Assembly (NCBI RefSeq): GCF_018835585.1
Contig: NZ_JAHGVE010000001.1
Span: 558,001 to 622,000, forward strand
Direction: 5' to 3'
Source: Pelorhabdus rhamnosifermentans
GTDB lineage: Bacteria > Bacillota > Negativicutes > UMGS1260
Length of the DNA: 64,000 nucleotides
This document shows positions 45,417-53,133 of the stretch, one piece after another (the first letter of the stretch is position 1; each line of letters opens with the position of its first letter). Under the pieces are notes generated by a model, which ran no database searches, was not told the DNA's origin, and saw only the letters and a list, made by a program, of their open reading frames with translations. The position numbers were made by a program, and so were the translations under genes.

Positions 45417-46064
45417 TTATGAATGGACAAGTGGTAAAAAAATATCATCAACGATTTCAGAAATGACTTTATCAGATATCGGCTCATGGGTCATAAGTAA
45501 TTCATATCGTAGTAAATCAGCGGGCAGTGAAATGATCCGAGGACTGATTTTTTCAAGCGTGACCTCTCCTCGCATTTCAGCGTTTCTCAGAATCGTCATT
45601 ATGGCTACTGTGAACTTGTTTTCGGTTCCTGGGCGCTTTATTTGCGCAAGAAAAGAGATTAAGTCTTTACCAACATATTCGATCATGAGACCATGTATGG
45701 TTTCAGCACCAATAGTTTGCAGAGAATGAGCTATTTCGCGAAGCAGGATAAGTACATCATTACGCAGATCGCCCGTATCGGGAACATCATTGATAGATTT
45801 AGGCACATGCCTTTTTAATGCTGCAACGACAAGCTTGACCTTATTTGGCCAACGGCGATATACTACAGCTTTATTTGTCTCCGCCCGTGTGGCAACTCCT
45901 TCCATTGTCAGATGGGCATAGCCAACTTCGCAAAGTTCATTCCAAGTGGCCTGAAGGATGGCATCTTCAAGGATTCCACCACGGCGTCGTGTTCTTGTGC
46001 GATGCGCCTTATCATCAATGGACTGGCTAGGTTGGGAAAGCTGATCACTATTTTGCTCGTCCAT
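45417..46064 (-). CDS. TetR-family regulator
   Basis: 215 residues on the minus strand with AAGGAAAT before ATG. After a basic N-terminus (HRTRTRRRGG), AHLTMEGVATRAETNKAVVY then RRWPNKVKLV is the helix-turn-helix. It diverges from the DHA2 efflux gene over 109 bases holding one large inverted repeat. It should repress both genes and release on drug binding. Confidence 0.9.
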   Translation of the reverse strand: MDEQNSDQLSQPSQSIDDKAHRTRTRRRGGILEDAILQATWNELCEVGYAHLTMEGVATRAETNKAVVYRRWPNKVKLVVAALKRHVPKSINDVPDTGDLRNDVLILLREIAHSLQTIGAETIHGLMIEYVGKDLISFLAQIKRPGTENKFTVAIMTILRNAEMRGEVTLEKISPRIISLPADLLRYELLMTHEPISDKVISEIVDDIFLPLVHS

Positions 46065-46115
46065 ATTTATTTCCTTCTCTCTAATTTTTATATTGCTTTT
46101 CTTGTGGATTTATTA

Positions 46116-46162
46116 TATCATACGCATATAAGAAACGAATAGTTTCTTATATGCGTATGATA
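46116..46162. promoter_or_regulatory. 47-bp inverted repeat, probable TetR operator
   Basis: Perfect 21-bp arms (46116-46136, 46142-46162; TATCATACGCATATAAGAAA plus C) surround five bases, GAATA. It overlaps the promoters of both divergent genes and reaches 11 bases from the MFS start codon. The length suits two TetR dimers, as known for QacR-type operators. Confidence 0.85.
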
Positions 46163-46173
46163 GGAGTATCCAC

Positions 46174-47616
46174 ATGACAAAAAATAAAACAACTGTCTCA
46201 AAACTTCAAAAAGAAAAACTAGACCCGCTGGTACTTAAGGTAGCCATAATCCTGGTGATCGGTTCTCTCGCACCGTTATTGGATTCGACAATGGTTAATG
46301 TGGCTATAAAAACAATAGCCAGTGACTTGAAAAGCACAGTTTCGGTCATTCAATGGGTTATCACGGGATATGTGTTGGCAATGGGTATAGCAGTACCAGT
46401 TTCAGGATGGGCTGATAAGCGTTTTGGCGGTAAGCGGGTGTATATGTTTTCACTACTAGTATTTTTAGCAGGTTCAGTACTTTCAGCTTTGTCATGGAAT
46501 ATAGACAGCCTTATAAGTTTCAGACTTCTACAAGGGGTTGGTGCAGGTTTAATGATCCCAACTTTGCAAACACTGCTTGTTCAGATAGCTGGTGGCCGCA
46601 ATTTGGGACGCCTGATGTCAATTGTAAGCATACCCGCATTAATGGGGCCGATTCTGGGCCCCGTACTGGGCGGAGTTATTGTAAATAGCTTAAGCTGGCG
46701 TTGGATTTTTTATATCAATATTCCAATTTGCATCGTGGCATTATTGCTGGCTTGGTGGGGACTACCGACTAATGAACCTTCCAACAACAGTAAGCAGCCT
46801 CTCGACATTCTCGGCATTCTGCTATTGTCTCCAGCGTTTGCCATACTCATTTACGGCATTACTCAGATGAGTTCTCATGGTAGCATCAACAGTAGCGAGG
46901 TGATTGTTCCGCTGGTAATTGGTTTGTGCCTGATGGGCGCATTCGTTGTTTATGCTTTATCCAAGAAAATTTTTCCGCTGATTGACTTGCATTTGTTTAA
47001 ATCACGTAATTTTTCCGTTTCGAATGTTTTGTTTTTCCTGTCCGGCATCGTCACTAATGGAGCCATGCTTCTTCTTCCATTATACTATCAGCAGGTGCGT
47101 GGTGAAAGTATTTTGTTTACCGGTCTTTTGTTGATTCCACAAGGAATTGGCATGCTATTGACCAGAAGCTGGGTCGGGAGACTAGCGGATCGCATAGGCT
47201 CCCGTATAATCGTTATAATAAGCCTTGTAGTTATAATGATTGGTACATTACCATTTGCTTTTGCTGGTTCCGATACAAATCATGTTTTATTGGCAGTGGC
47301 ATTGCTTATACGAGGAGCGGGTCTGGGTGGATTACTAATTCCAATAATGGCTTCTGCATATAGGGGATTAAGCAGAGATCAAGTTCCTGATGCCAGTATT
47401 GCAACTAGGATTTTACAGACAATCGGAGGAGCATTCGGGTCGGCCATACTTGCAACCATTGCTCAGCATCAGCTTTCCAGTAGTTATATATCCGATATCC
47501 AAGCTGTTGCAAGTTCATACAATGTCGCCTTTTGGTGGTCGATCGGCTTTACAGTAATTGCAATCATTCCCGCACTATTACTGCCAGTGCGCAAAAATGG
47601 GGCAGCGATAAGATAA
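46174..47616 (+). CDS. DHA2-family (14-helix) MFS drug efflux transporter
   Basis: 480 residues with about 14 helices. Motif D1 LDSTMVNVAIKTIASDL and GYVLAMGIAVPVSGWADKRF with GGKRV are typical of EmrB/QacA-type drug/H+ antiporters. Motif C lies in GPILGPVLGG. AGGAG lies before ATG 46174, inside the operator edge. It is controlled by the divergent TetR. Substrates are likely hydrophobic cations or detergents, by analogy only. Confidence 0.9.
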   Translation: MTKNKTTVSKLQKEKLDPLVLKVAIILVIGSLAPLLDSTMVNVAIKTIASDLKSTVSVIQWVITGYVLAMGIAVPVSGWADKRFGGKRVYMFSLLVFLAGSVLSALSWNIDSLISFRLLQGVGAGLMIPTLQTLLVQIAGGRNLGRLMSIVSIPALMGPILGPVLGGVIVNSLSWRWIFYINIPICIVALLLAWWGLPTNEPSNNSKQPLDILGILLLSPAFAILIYGITQMSSHGSINSSEVIVPLVIGLCLMGAFVVYALSKKIFPLIDLHLFKSRNFSVSNVLFFLSGIVTNGAMLLLPLYYQQVRGESILFTGLLLIPQGIGMLLTRSWVGRLADRIGSRIIVIISLVVIMIGTLPFAFAGSDTNHVLLAVALLIRGAGLGGLLIPIMASAYRGLSRDQVPDASIATRILQTIGGAFGSAILATIAQHQLSSSYISDIQAVASSYNVAFWWSIGFTVIAIIPALLLPVRKNGAAIR

Positions 47617-47671
47617 GTATGAGTTATTGGGGAGTGATAATTTTTGTTTGGCTCAATTAGGAGCATGGCGT

Positions 47672-47893
47672 ATGCGTTTACAAAATGTTCTACGTGGTGA
47701 TATTACAAGAGTAAAAGATGATTTCGTAAGAAATCTTAGTCAAAACGAAAATTTTGGCGATCATACTAATGCTGCAGTTGTTAGCCATTTTGCTTTTCTT
47801 GATAAATTAACACGTGGGGAATACAAAGAAAATAAAATCCCACTGAAATATAGGCATCTCAATGGAGTTAATAAAAATACAGAAAAAAATTAA
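47672..47893 (+). CDS. Small hypothetical protein
   Basis: 73 codons from ATG 47672 (GGAG upstream at 47660). The product (MRLQNVLRGDITRVKDDFVR ... HTNAAVVSHFAFLDKL) is soluble and looks protein-like, but I do not recognise it. It may be a fragment. It follows the DHA2 gene by 55 bases. Confidence 0.35.
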   Translation: MRLQNVLRGDITRVKDDFVRNLSQNENFGDHTNAAVVSHFAFLDKLTRGEYKENKIPLKYRHLNGVNKNTEKN

Positions 47894-48039
47894 ATGAAAA
47901 CTGTGGTGTTATCTAGCAATTAAGATCTACCAATATGATGGTTTATATTTTTGATAGCAAATTAGGTGTTTCTAGATTGGCTGGGTGATTATAACTCACG
48001 CCTAGATACCAATAATTTAATAGTAAAGCGGTATTCTAT

Positions 48040-48083
48040 ATAAGGACAACCTCTGCCAATGAATTGGCAGAGGTTGTCCTTAT
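48040..48083. terminator. 44-bp inverted repeat
   Basis: Perfect 21-bp arms (48040-48060, 48063-48083) around GA. It contains no poly-T run, so it may be a bidirectional terminator or the end of a small mobile repeat. A group II intron tail starts about 25 bases to its right. Confidence 0.55.
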
Positions 48084-48104
48084 AGTGCGCCCAGCATGGG
48101 CGTT

Positions 48105-48200
48105 TACTAATAGCAATAGGTAAGGTTTTGATGTTGTTATCTCTACCTTTTCCCTTGCTCTACACCGTACGTGCGACTTTTACCGCATACGGCGTTCCAT
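48105..48200 (-). mobile_element. Group II intron 3' end remnant (domains V and VI)
   Basis: Read on the minus strand, 48197-48161 gives CGCCGTATGCGGTAAAAGTC then GCACGTACGG, which folds as a domain V hairpin: an 8-bp lower stem, two-base bulge, short upper stem and 4-base loop. The catalytic triad is CGC rather than AGC, and the partner strand carries the matching base, so pairing is kept. Domain VI (48155-48115) with an ACCTATT end follows. No reverse transcriptase or 5' part is seen nearby. Confidence 0.7.
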
Positions 48201-48255
48201 CAATCTTAATTTACTTGCTTAAAACACAATATTTCCTACTGAAAAGCGTAAGAAA

Positions 48256-48828
48256 ATGCAACAGTTATTGGTTCAAGTAATTAATGGCAAGTATGATGGC
48301 GTATTAGTTATGGATATTGACAGGTTAGGACGTGGGGAACATGCTGATTGGGCTGAAATATGTAAAGCCTTTCTTTCTGCTGAAACCTATGTTATCACGC
48401 CACAAAAAATCTATGATTTGTCCCAAGAGCAAGATGAAATGCTTTTCGACTTTCAAGCTGTTTTTGCCAAGATGGAATACAAAATGATTAAGAAACGCAT
48501 GAGACAAGGCAAGGTTGCTGGTGCTAAGAAAGGCATGTGGACAAATGTTAGACCTCCTTATCCCTATGTATATAATTCAGCTACTAAGCAGGTAGAGGTA
48601 GATGCTGAAAAAGCAAAAATATATCGAGCCATTGTCGATAAATATCTGCTGGGTATGAGTTCTCAGGAAGTATCAGTATGGCTTAATCGTAAGAGCATTG
48701 CACCACCTTATAGCGGAAAGCGCAATAAATATGGTTGGTCACACGTTACTTTATATCGACTATTGATTAGCGAGATACATTTAGGCTATGTAATCTATGG
48801 CAATTCTCAAGAAATTTACGGAAAATAA
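48256..48828 (+). pseudogene. Large serine recombinase, internal fragment
   Basis: The frame encodes GKYDGVLVMDIDRLGRGEHA, KMIKKRMRQGKVAGAKKGMW and a Recombinase-domain part (AKIYRAIVDKYLLGMSSQEV). The N-terminal strand with the catalytic Ser (about 60 residues) and the whole C-terminal half are missing; a full protein has 450-550 residues. Its 3' end overlaps the truncated PFK-like frame. It probably marks a past integration. Confidence 0.8.
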
Positions 48829-49546
48829 CATTGATTCGTTGGTTGTATGTGGTGGCGATGGGGCAGGTAAAGCGGCTTATCTTTTGTCCGAAATGGGCTT
48901 GGATACATTACTTATTCCGATGACCATTGACAATAACATTTATGGAAGCGAATATACGATAGGATATTATACGGCATTGGAATCTATACGGACTTGTATA
49001 CAAAGAATACATCAAACAGGCCACAATATGCCAGGACGCGTGTTCATGATTGAGACGTTTGGTGGTGATTCTGGGCAATTAACCTTGGCGTCAGCATTAT
49101 ACTGTGGTGCCGATATTGCGATTATTCCAGAACGAAAATTTGATATTCAGAAGATTACCAATCGGATCAAAGAAGTTCTTAAACGAAAACAACAATGCAT
49201 TATCTTATGCTGTGAAGCAAGTTTCTTGAGTAAAGAATATCATCTAGGTGATCAAAGTGCATCCTCCGAGGTAGGGAAAAAGATTACTGAGGTAACAAAA
49301 GAACGTGTTCGGTATACAATTCTTGGTTATTGCCAAAGAGCGGGTGATCCTGAGATTGCTGATATCGAAAAGGCATTGTTTATGGGGTATTATGCAGGAG
49401 TAGCTTTACTTAATAGGATTACACGGCAGATGATAGGAATCAAGGATAATGAAGTGATATTTATCCCTCTAGAAGATATATCGAGTAAGAAAAAAGAGTT
49501 GGATCAAAATAATTGTATTTTGGCGGAACAATTAAAAATTATATAG
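48797..49546 (+). pseudogene. Phosphofructokinase-like protein, N-terminus lost
   Basis: About 250 residues: VVCGGDGAGKAAYLLSEMGL, PMTIDNNIYGSEYTIGY, ETFGGDSGQLTLASALYCGA and LGYCQRAGDP correspond to the PFK donor loop, catalytic loop and substrate sites. The first 80 or so residues, including the nucleotide-binding GGGxxxG, are gone. The catalytic Asp pattern TIDNN keeps only part of TIDND. It is more diverged than the intact PFK at 21516 and forms a unit with PTS remnants. Confidence 0.75.
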
Positions 49547-49851
49547 AAAAGGGTAAAATCAATATTTTAATGGTTTGTGGGGCTGGTCTCGGCAGTAGCT
49601 TTGCTTGTCAAATGAGTGTCGAAGATGTATTAAAGAAAATGGGCGTAGCGGCAAAATTAGATCATTGTGATATTTCTTCGGCAGCTTCTATGCATCCGGA
49701 CATCATTCTTACAGCGATGAATTTTGACACAATTTGAAAAAATTAGTATTGATGAAGAAAGAACAAGAATCATCTATTTAAAAATATTGTAGGTAAAACG
49801 GAAATAGCAGAAAAATTATCTCCCGTATTAAAAGAAAAAGGCATTTTATAA
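49543..49851 (+). pseudogene. PTS IIB (ascorbate/SgaB-like), frameshifted
   Basis: KINILMVCGAGLGSSFACQM holds the phospho-Cys loop (CGAGLGSS) of lactose/ascorbate-type IIB. The frame stops at 49737; shifted frames continue with FEKISIDEERTRIIYLK and NIVGKTEIAEKLSPVLKEKG to 49851. Two frameshifts make it inactive. Confidence 0.7.
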
Positions 49852-49870
49852 AAAGAAAGGCGAGATAAAT

Positions 49871-50043
49871 ATGTCAATTATTAATTTTATTATTGGGAAT
49901 ATTTTGACACAGGCATCCATTACCATTGCGTTAATTGCGCTACTTGGACTTACAGAAAAAATCTTTTGGACAAATTATTTCAGGCACATTTAAGACTCTC
50001 TTGGGCTTTCAAGTATTATCGGCAGGTTCTTCGATATCGTAGG
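49871..50043 (+). pseudogene. PTS IIC (ascorbate/SgaT-like), N-terminal remnant
   Basis: ATG 49871 with AAAGGCGAG opens MSIINFIIGNILTQASITIA, the start of UlaA/SgaT permeases. A frameshift near 49950 leads to KSFGQIISGTFKTLLGFQVL then a stop near 50041; the other 400 residues are missing. Confidence 0.65.
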
Positions 50044-50243
50044 TAGTTTAAGGGCAGACAAAAGAAGATACATCGTTGAGAAATAATATTCTGCCATGTA
50101 ATGATGTAGTAAATAAAATCATTAAACATAAGATAGGTATTTTCTTAAATGTGAATGCAAATTAAAACAAAATGGAGTAGCAGGCATGTCGATTGGTGCT
50201 GGCCGATTACGGAAGCTGTTATTCGTTTTCGATCAGGATAGTT

Positions 50244-50295
50244 AAAACAGCAAGAAACCACTATGAGTCCACGCATAGCAGTTTCTTGCTGTTTT
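50244..50295. terminator. Large hairpin
   Basis: 15-bp perfect arms (50244-50258, 50281-50295) with a nested CTATG/CATAG pair inside. A T-rich edge suggests termination in either direction. The rest of 50044-50579 has no gene that I can support. Confidence 0.6.
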
Positions 50296-50579
50296 AGGCT
50301 GTAATTCATTTGATGTTCATTTAATTGGCACGCAGCAAATGTGTCGATAAAACTTTGTGCCGCAGGCTTGTTTTTTGTGTTTCTGAGGCTAGTGGTAGGT
50401 ACCTGCCCTGCATATTTTTTTGACTTTGAAAAATTCTCACACCAGAATTGGTACACATATAATTTAATTACATAAATTATAGCAAGATATATAAAGAGAG
50501 GGCTCAAACTGTTTATTATGAAATGCTGATATATCAGGAATTATTAAGAAAACGCAAGATTATTGAGGGAGGAATTAAT

Positions 50580-50972
50580 ATGCGACGTAAATCACCTAAA
50601 GATAAGGAGCGACGTCCGGTTCACGACGATTACAGATATGGCGGTTATGGTCATCGCTATATTATACCTTTCAACGGAGGCTATTTCGGCGGCTATGGTG
50701 GTAATTGTCAATGTTATAGCCCTGAGGTTGGTGGAAGTTGTTACTGTTACAGCATCTATGGTCCCGGTTATAGTTATTATGGTGGCTATGGTCCCGATTA
50801 TGGAGGTTATGGTGGCTATGGCCTCAGTTATGGTGGCTATGGCCTTAGTTATGGTGGCTATGGTCTTGGTTATGGTGGCTATGGTCTTGGTTATGGTGGC
50901 TATGGTCTTGGTTATGGTGGCTATGGTCACGGTTATGGCGGTTATGGCCACGGCGGTGGTCACGGTCATTGA
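50580..50972 (+). CDS. Gly/Tyr-rich heptad-repeat protein
   Basis: 130 residues from ATG 50580 behind GAGGGAGG. A basic N-terminus (MRRKSPKDKERR) is followed by a Cys pair region (NCQCYS, SCYCYS) and then by about eight repeats of YGGYGL(S/G) in a seven-residue period, ending GGGHGH. The DNA repeats have a 21-base unit (about 50777-50957). No signal peptide or membrane helix is seen. Low-complexity proteins of this type occur in spore coats, but the role here is unknown. Confidence 0.7.
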   Translation: MRRKSPKDKERRPVHDDYRYGGYGHRYIIPFNGGYFGGYGGNCQCYSPEVGGSCYCYSIYGPGYSYYGGYGPDYGGYGGYGLSYGGYGLSYGGYGLGYGGYGLGYGGYGLGYGGYGHGYGGYGHGGGHGH

Positions 50973-51052
50973 TTGATGGTGAACTTCTTGGCGTTTCTTT
51001 TTACGTTGCAGTATGTCACACTTATGGCAAACATGAAATTACATCTTTTCTA

Positions 51053-51099
51053 TAATTAGGTAGCGTAGCTGATATGAAATTGCTACGTCTACCTAATTA
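51053..51099. terminator. Hairpin downstream of the repeat gene
   Basis: Arms of 17-18 bp with one bulged base (51053-51069, 51082-51099). In 51100-51340 a strong GGGGGAGG site precedes only a 10-11-codon frame; the following text looks like decayed coding DNA. Confidence 0.5.
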
Positions 51100-51343
51100 A
51101 TGTTAAGGGGGAGGACTATGTATGATAAACATGAAAGATATAGGGCATGAGTTGTAAAGCACAACAAACTCTTTATGAATCCGCTTAAACTATAGCAATA
51201 ACAGTTGAGGAATTGACAGCTGCTATTGATGTGTATATTGTGATGTTGCTATTTGTGTTGATTCTTAGAACTTGCAGTTAGTTGTTATAGAATTATATTT
51301 GGCTTTTTATCATAGAATCACTTTAGGGAAGGTGATAATAGTT

Positions 51344-51691
51344 ATGACTAATCAGGAAATTGCCGCATTAACGGCTAGTATTGTTGTAGCTAATACCACT
51401 GGAAGTGGTGGAAACGTGCCTGATAATGTCTGCAGAATAACCTTGGCTTATAGAGAAATTTACGCGACTATTAAAGATGTTGATCAATGTCAGCAAATTA
51501 AAGGACAAGGACAGTCAGGGGAGTATAAAAATCACAGAAAAATAATTGAAGAACAATTGGAATTATTGATTCGAACTAATGAACTTCTTTTTTTACAAAT
51601 TGCGAATAATCCTATAAATAGCCCTTCACATGGTATGATACTTGAAGCCTTAAACAGGAACGTCCAAACAATATTAAGCATTGTTAGTTAG
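51344..51691 (+). CDS. Hypothetical helical protein
   Basis: 115 residues from ATG 51344 with GGGAAGGTGAT upstream. It is soluble and mainly alpha-helical by composition (RKIIEEQLELLIRTNELLFL). I do not recognise the family. It is followed by an unsupported 31-codon frame (51749-51844) and a terminator. Confidence 0.55.
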   Translation: MTNQEIAALTASIVVANTTGSGGNVPDNVCRITLAYREIYATIKDVDQCQQIKGQGQSGEYKNHRKIIEEQLELLIRTNELLFLQIANNPINSPSHGMILEALNRNVQTILSIVS

Positions 51692-51848
51692 TTACAACTT
51701 AGGCATATCAAATAATCGGTGTTTGTACATACTAAACCTATCTACGCAATGGAAGGTATGGACATGGAAGAAATCCGTAAACTGCTACTTCTAATGTCAA
51801 TGTCGAGAATTAATAATTTTTACAAGAAAAACATTCCATTGTAATGAA

Positions 51849-51891
51849 AATAGAGCCAAAATTCCTCTATCAGGGGAATTATGGCTCTATT
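51849..51891 (+). terminator. Rho-independent terminator
   Basis: 17-bp arms with one mismatch around TCTATCAG-GG, with A and T tracts on either side. Confidence 0.75.
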
Positions 51892-52147
51892 AACATATTC
51901 GATCATAATACTATGGGATCACTTTACTAATCATTGCAATGTCGGGAAGATGCACTGTTCTAATTTGGCGGCTGACGCTTTGCACGAGGCTGTTGAGGAT
52001 TATCTTCAGAAAAAGACATGAGGAGGAAATCTTGGCTTTTTTTGATTTAATCATTCTTTAATATAGTCTTAACAAAACTTCAATGCAATTGTGTCATAAT
52101 AGCGTTGAAGATAGTAATACCCTCTTAATTAAATAGTTGATATTATT

Positions 52148-52177
52148 GAATGCCGCTCTTTGAAAAGAGTGGCATTC
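52148..52177 (+). terminator. Hairpin before phnF (leader or terminator)
   Basis: 13-bp arms (GAATGCCGCTCTT, AAGAGTGGCATTC, one G-U) around a short loop. It shares its core TGCCGCTCT with the hairpin at 53011-53052, so both may be the same regulatory element. Confidence 0.6.
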
Positions 52178-52196
52178 ATCATATGCAGATCATGTC

Positions 52197-52206
52197 TAGA
52201 CGTCTA
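52197..52206. promoter_or_regulatory. Candidate PhnF operator 1
   Basis: TAGACGTCTA, a perfect 10-bp palindrome, lies 64 bases before phnF. A related TAGACATCT site lies before phnD (53066). Confidence 0.5.
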
Positions 52207-52269
52207 TAAGTCTGATAATCTTGCAGAGTGCAAAAGGACGCAGTAAGAATTTGTGAAAGGAAGTTTGCT

Positions 52270-52995
52270 ATGATCAATAAGGAAAATGGCATACCTTATT
52301 ACAGGCAGTTGATGGATGTGCTGCAACGGCAAATTGATACAGGTTTATTGCAGGAGGGTCAGCAAATTCCTGCGGAAACAGAAATGAGTGAGACTTTCCA
52401 GGTTAATCGGCATACGGTAAGACAGGCTGTCAATGAACTTTGCTATTTGGGAGTGCTTTATAAGATGCGGGGGCGAGGTACCTTTGTGGCTAAAGCACCG
52501 CTTGATTCCATTGAATATCAACTAAGCGCTAAAAATCGTTTTTCAGAAAACATTACTAAAATGGGCGGCATACCAGATACTAAAATTTTGCATCCAGTAG
52601 AAATGGTTGTGCCTGATGATGTTAGAGAGCTACTAAACCTTAATTTAGGTGATAAAGTTTATTGTTGTTATGTACAGCGATTTGTGAACAACCGGCCTTT
52701 TTTGGTTGGGCAAACTTTCCTTCCGGCTAAAATTTTTCCCAATGCGCTTGAATATTTGAGCACCGTTCAGTCCATGTCCCATTTCTATGAAAAATATAAC
52801 ATAACCTATCGGCGTGTAAAATCAGTTGTCCGAGCAACTTTTCCCAGCCAGGAAGAGGCCGTACTTCTTGGTATTCCGTGCAATATGCCGGTGATAAAGG
52901 TTGAGAATTTATTAAAATCCCAGGATGAAATCCTGATTGAATATGGTATTGCTTGCTACCGCGGTGACTTGGCAAAGCTTAGTCTCGTTTGGTAA
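52270..52995 (+). CDS. phnF: GntR/HutC-type regulator of phosphonate genes
   Basis: 241 residues from ATG 52270 (GAAAGGAAG site; the TTG/ATG frame upstream to 52228 is less likely). YYRQLMDVLQRQIDTGLLQE and ETEMSETFQVNRHTVRQAVN form the GntR winged helix. Residues about 90-240 are a UTRA ligand domain. As first gene of the phosphonate cluster it should be the phosphonate- or phosphate-linked repressor; the two TAGAC(A/G)TCT sites are candidate targets. Confidence 0.85.
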   Translation: MINKENGIPYYRQLMDVLQRQIDTGLLQEGQQIPAETEMSETFQVNRHTVRQAVNELCYLGVLYKMRGRGTFVAKAPLDSIEYQLSAKNRFSENITKMGGIPDTKILHPVEMVVPDDVRELLNLNLGDKVYCCYVQRFVNNRPFLVGQTFLPAKIFPNALEYLSTVQSMSHFYEKYNITYRRVKSVVRATFPSQEEAVLLGIPCNMPVIKVENLLKSQDEILIEYGIACYRGDLAKLSLVW

Positions 52996-53010
52996 CCCGT
53001 TTTAAATGGA

Positions 53011-53052
53011 TAGGATTAGTGCCGCTCTCTTCAGAGAGCGGCATTAATCCTA
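53011..53052 (+). terminator. Hairpin between phnF and phnD (terminator or attenuator)
   Basis: 20-bp arms with one G-U pair (53011-53030, 53033-53052). The right arm is followed by CAGGGGGG instead of T, so it may stall or process RNA rather than simply terminate. The core is the same as that of the 52148 hairpin. Confidence 0.6.
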
Positions 53053-53065
53053 TCAGGGGGGTGTT

Positions 53066-53083
53066 TAGACATCTGGACATCTA
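53066..53083. promoter_or_regulatory. Candidate PhnF operator 2
   Basis: TAGACATCTGGACATCTA holds two half-sites (AGACATCT, GGACATCT) 50 bases before the phnD start. It is similar to 52197-52206. Confidence 0.5.
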
Positions 53084-53133
53084 AGATTTTCTAAGTGTTA
53101 ACTGGCTATTTTAAATTTGAGAGGAGAATAAAC

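Noticed and set aside
50777-50957. Tandem 21-base repeats that could suggest CRISPR or a VNTR without coding role
   Set aside because: The period is a multiple of three, there are no unique spacers, and the units keep an open heptad-coding frame with a good ribosome site.
50563-50976. Long overlapping open frames on both strands of the repeat gene
   Set aside because: They are by-products of the 21-base repeats; only the Gly/Tyr frame has a proper ribosome site and a natural composition.
51749-51844. 31-codon frame just before a terminator
   Set aside because: No ribosome site and no recognisable pattern, although its position before a terminator is suggestive.
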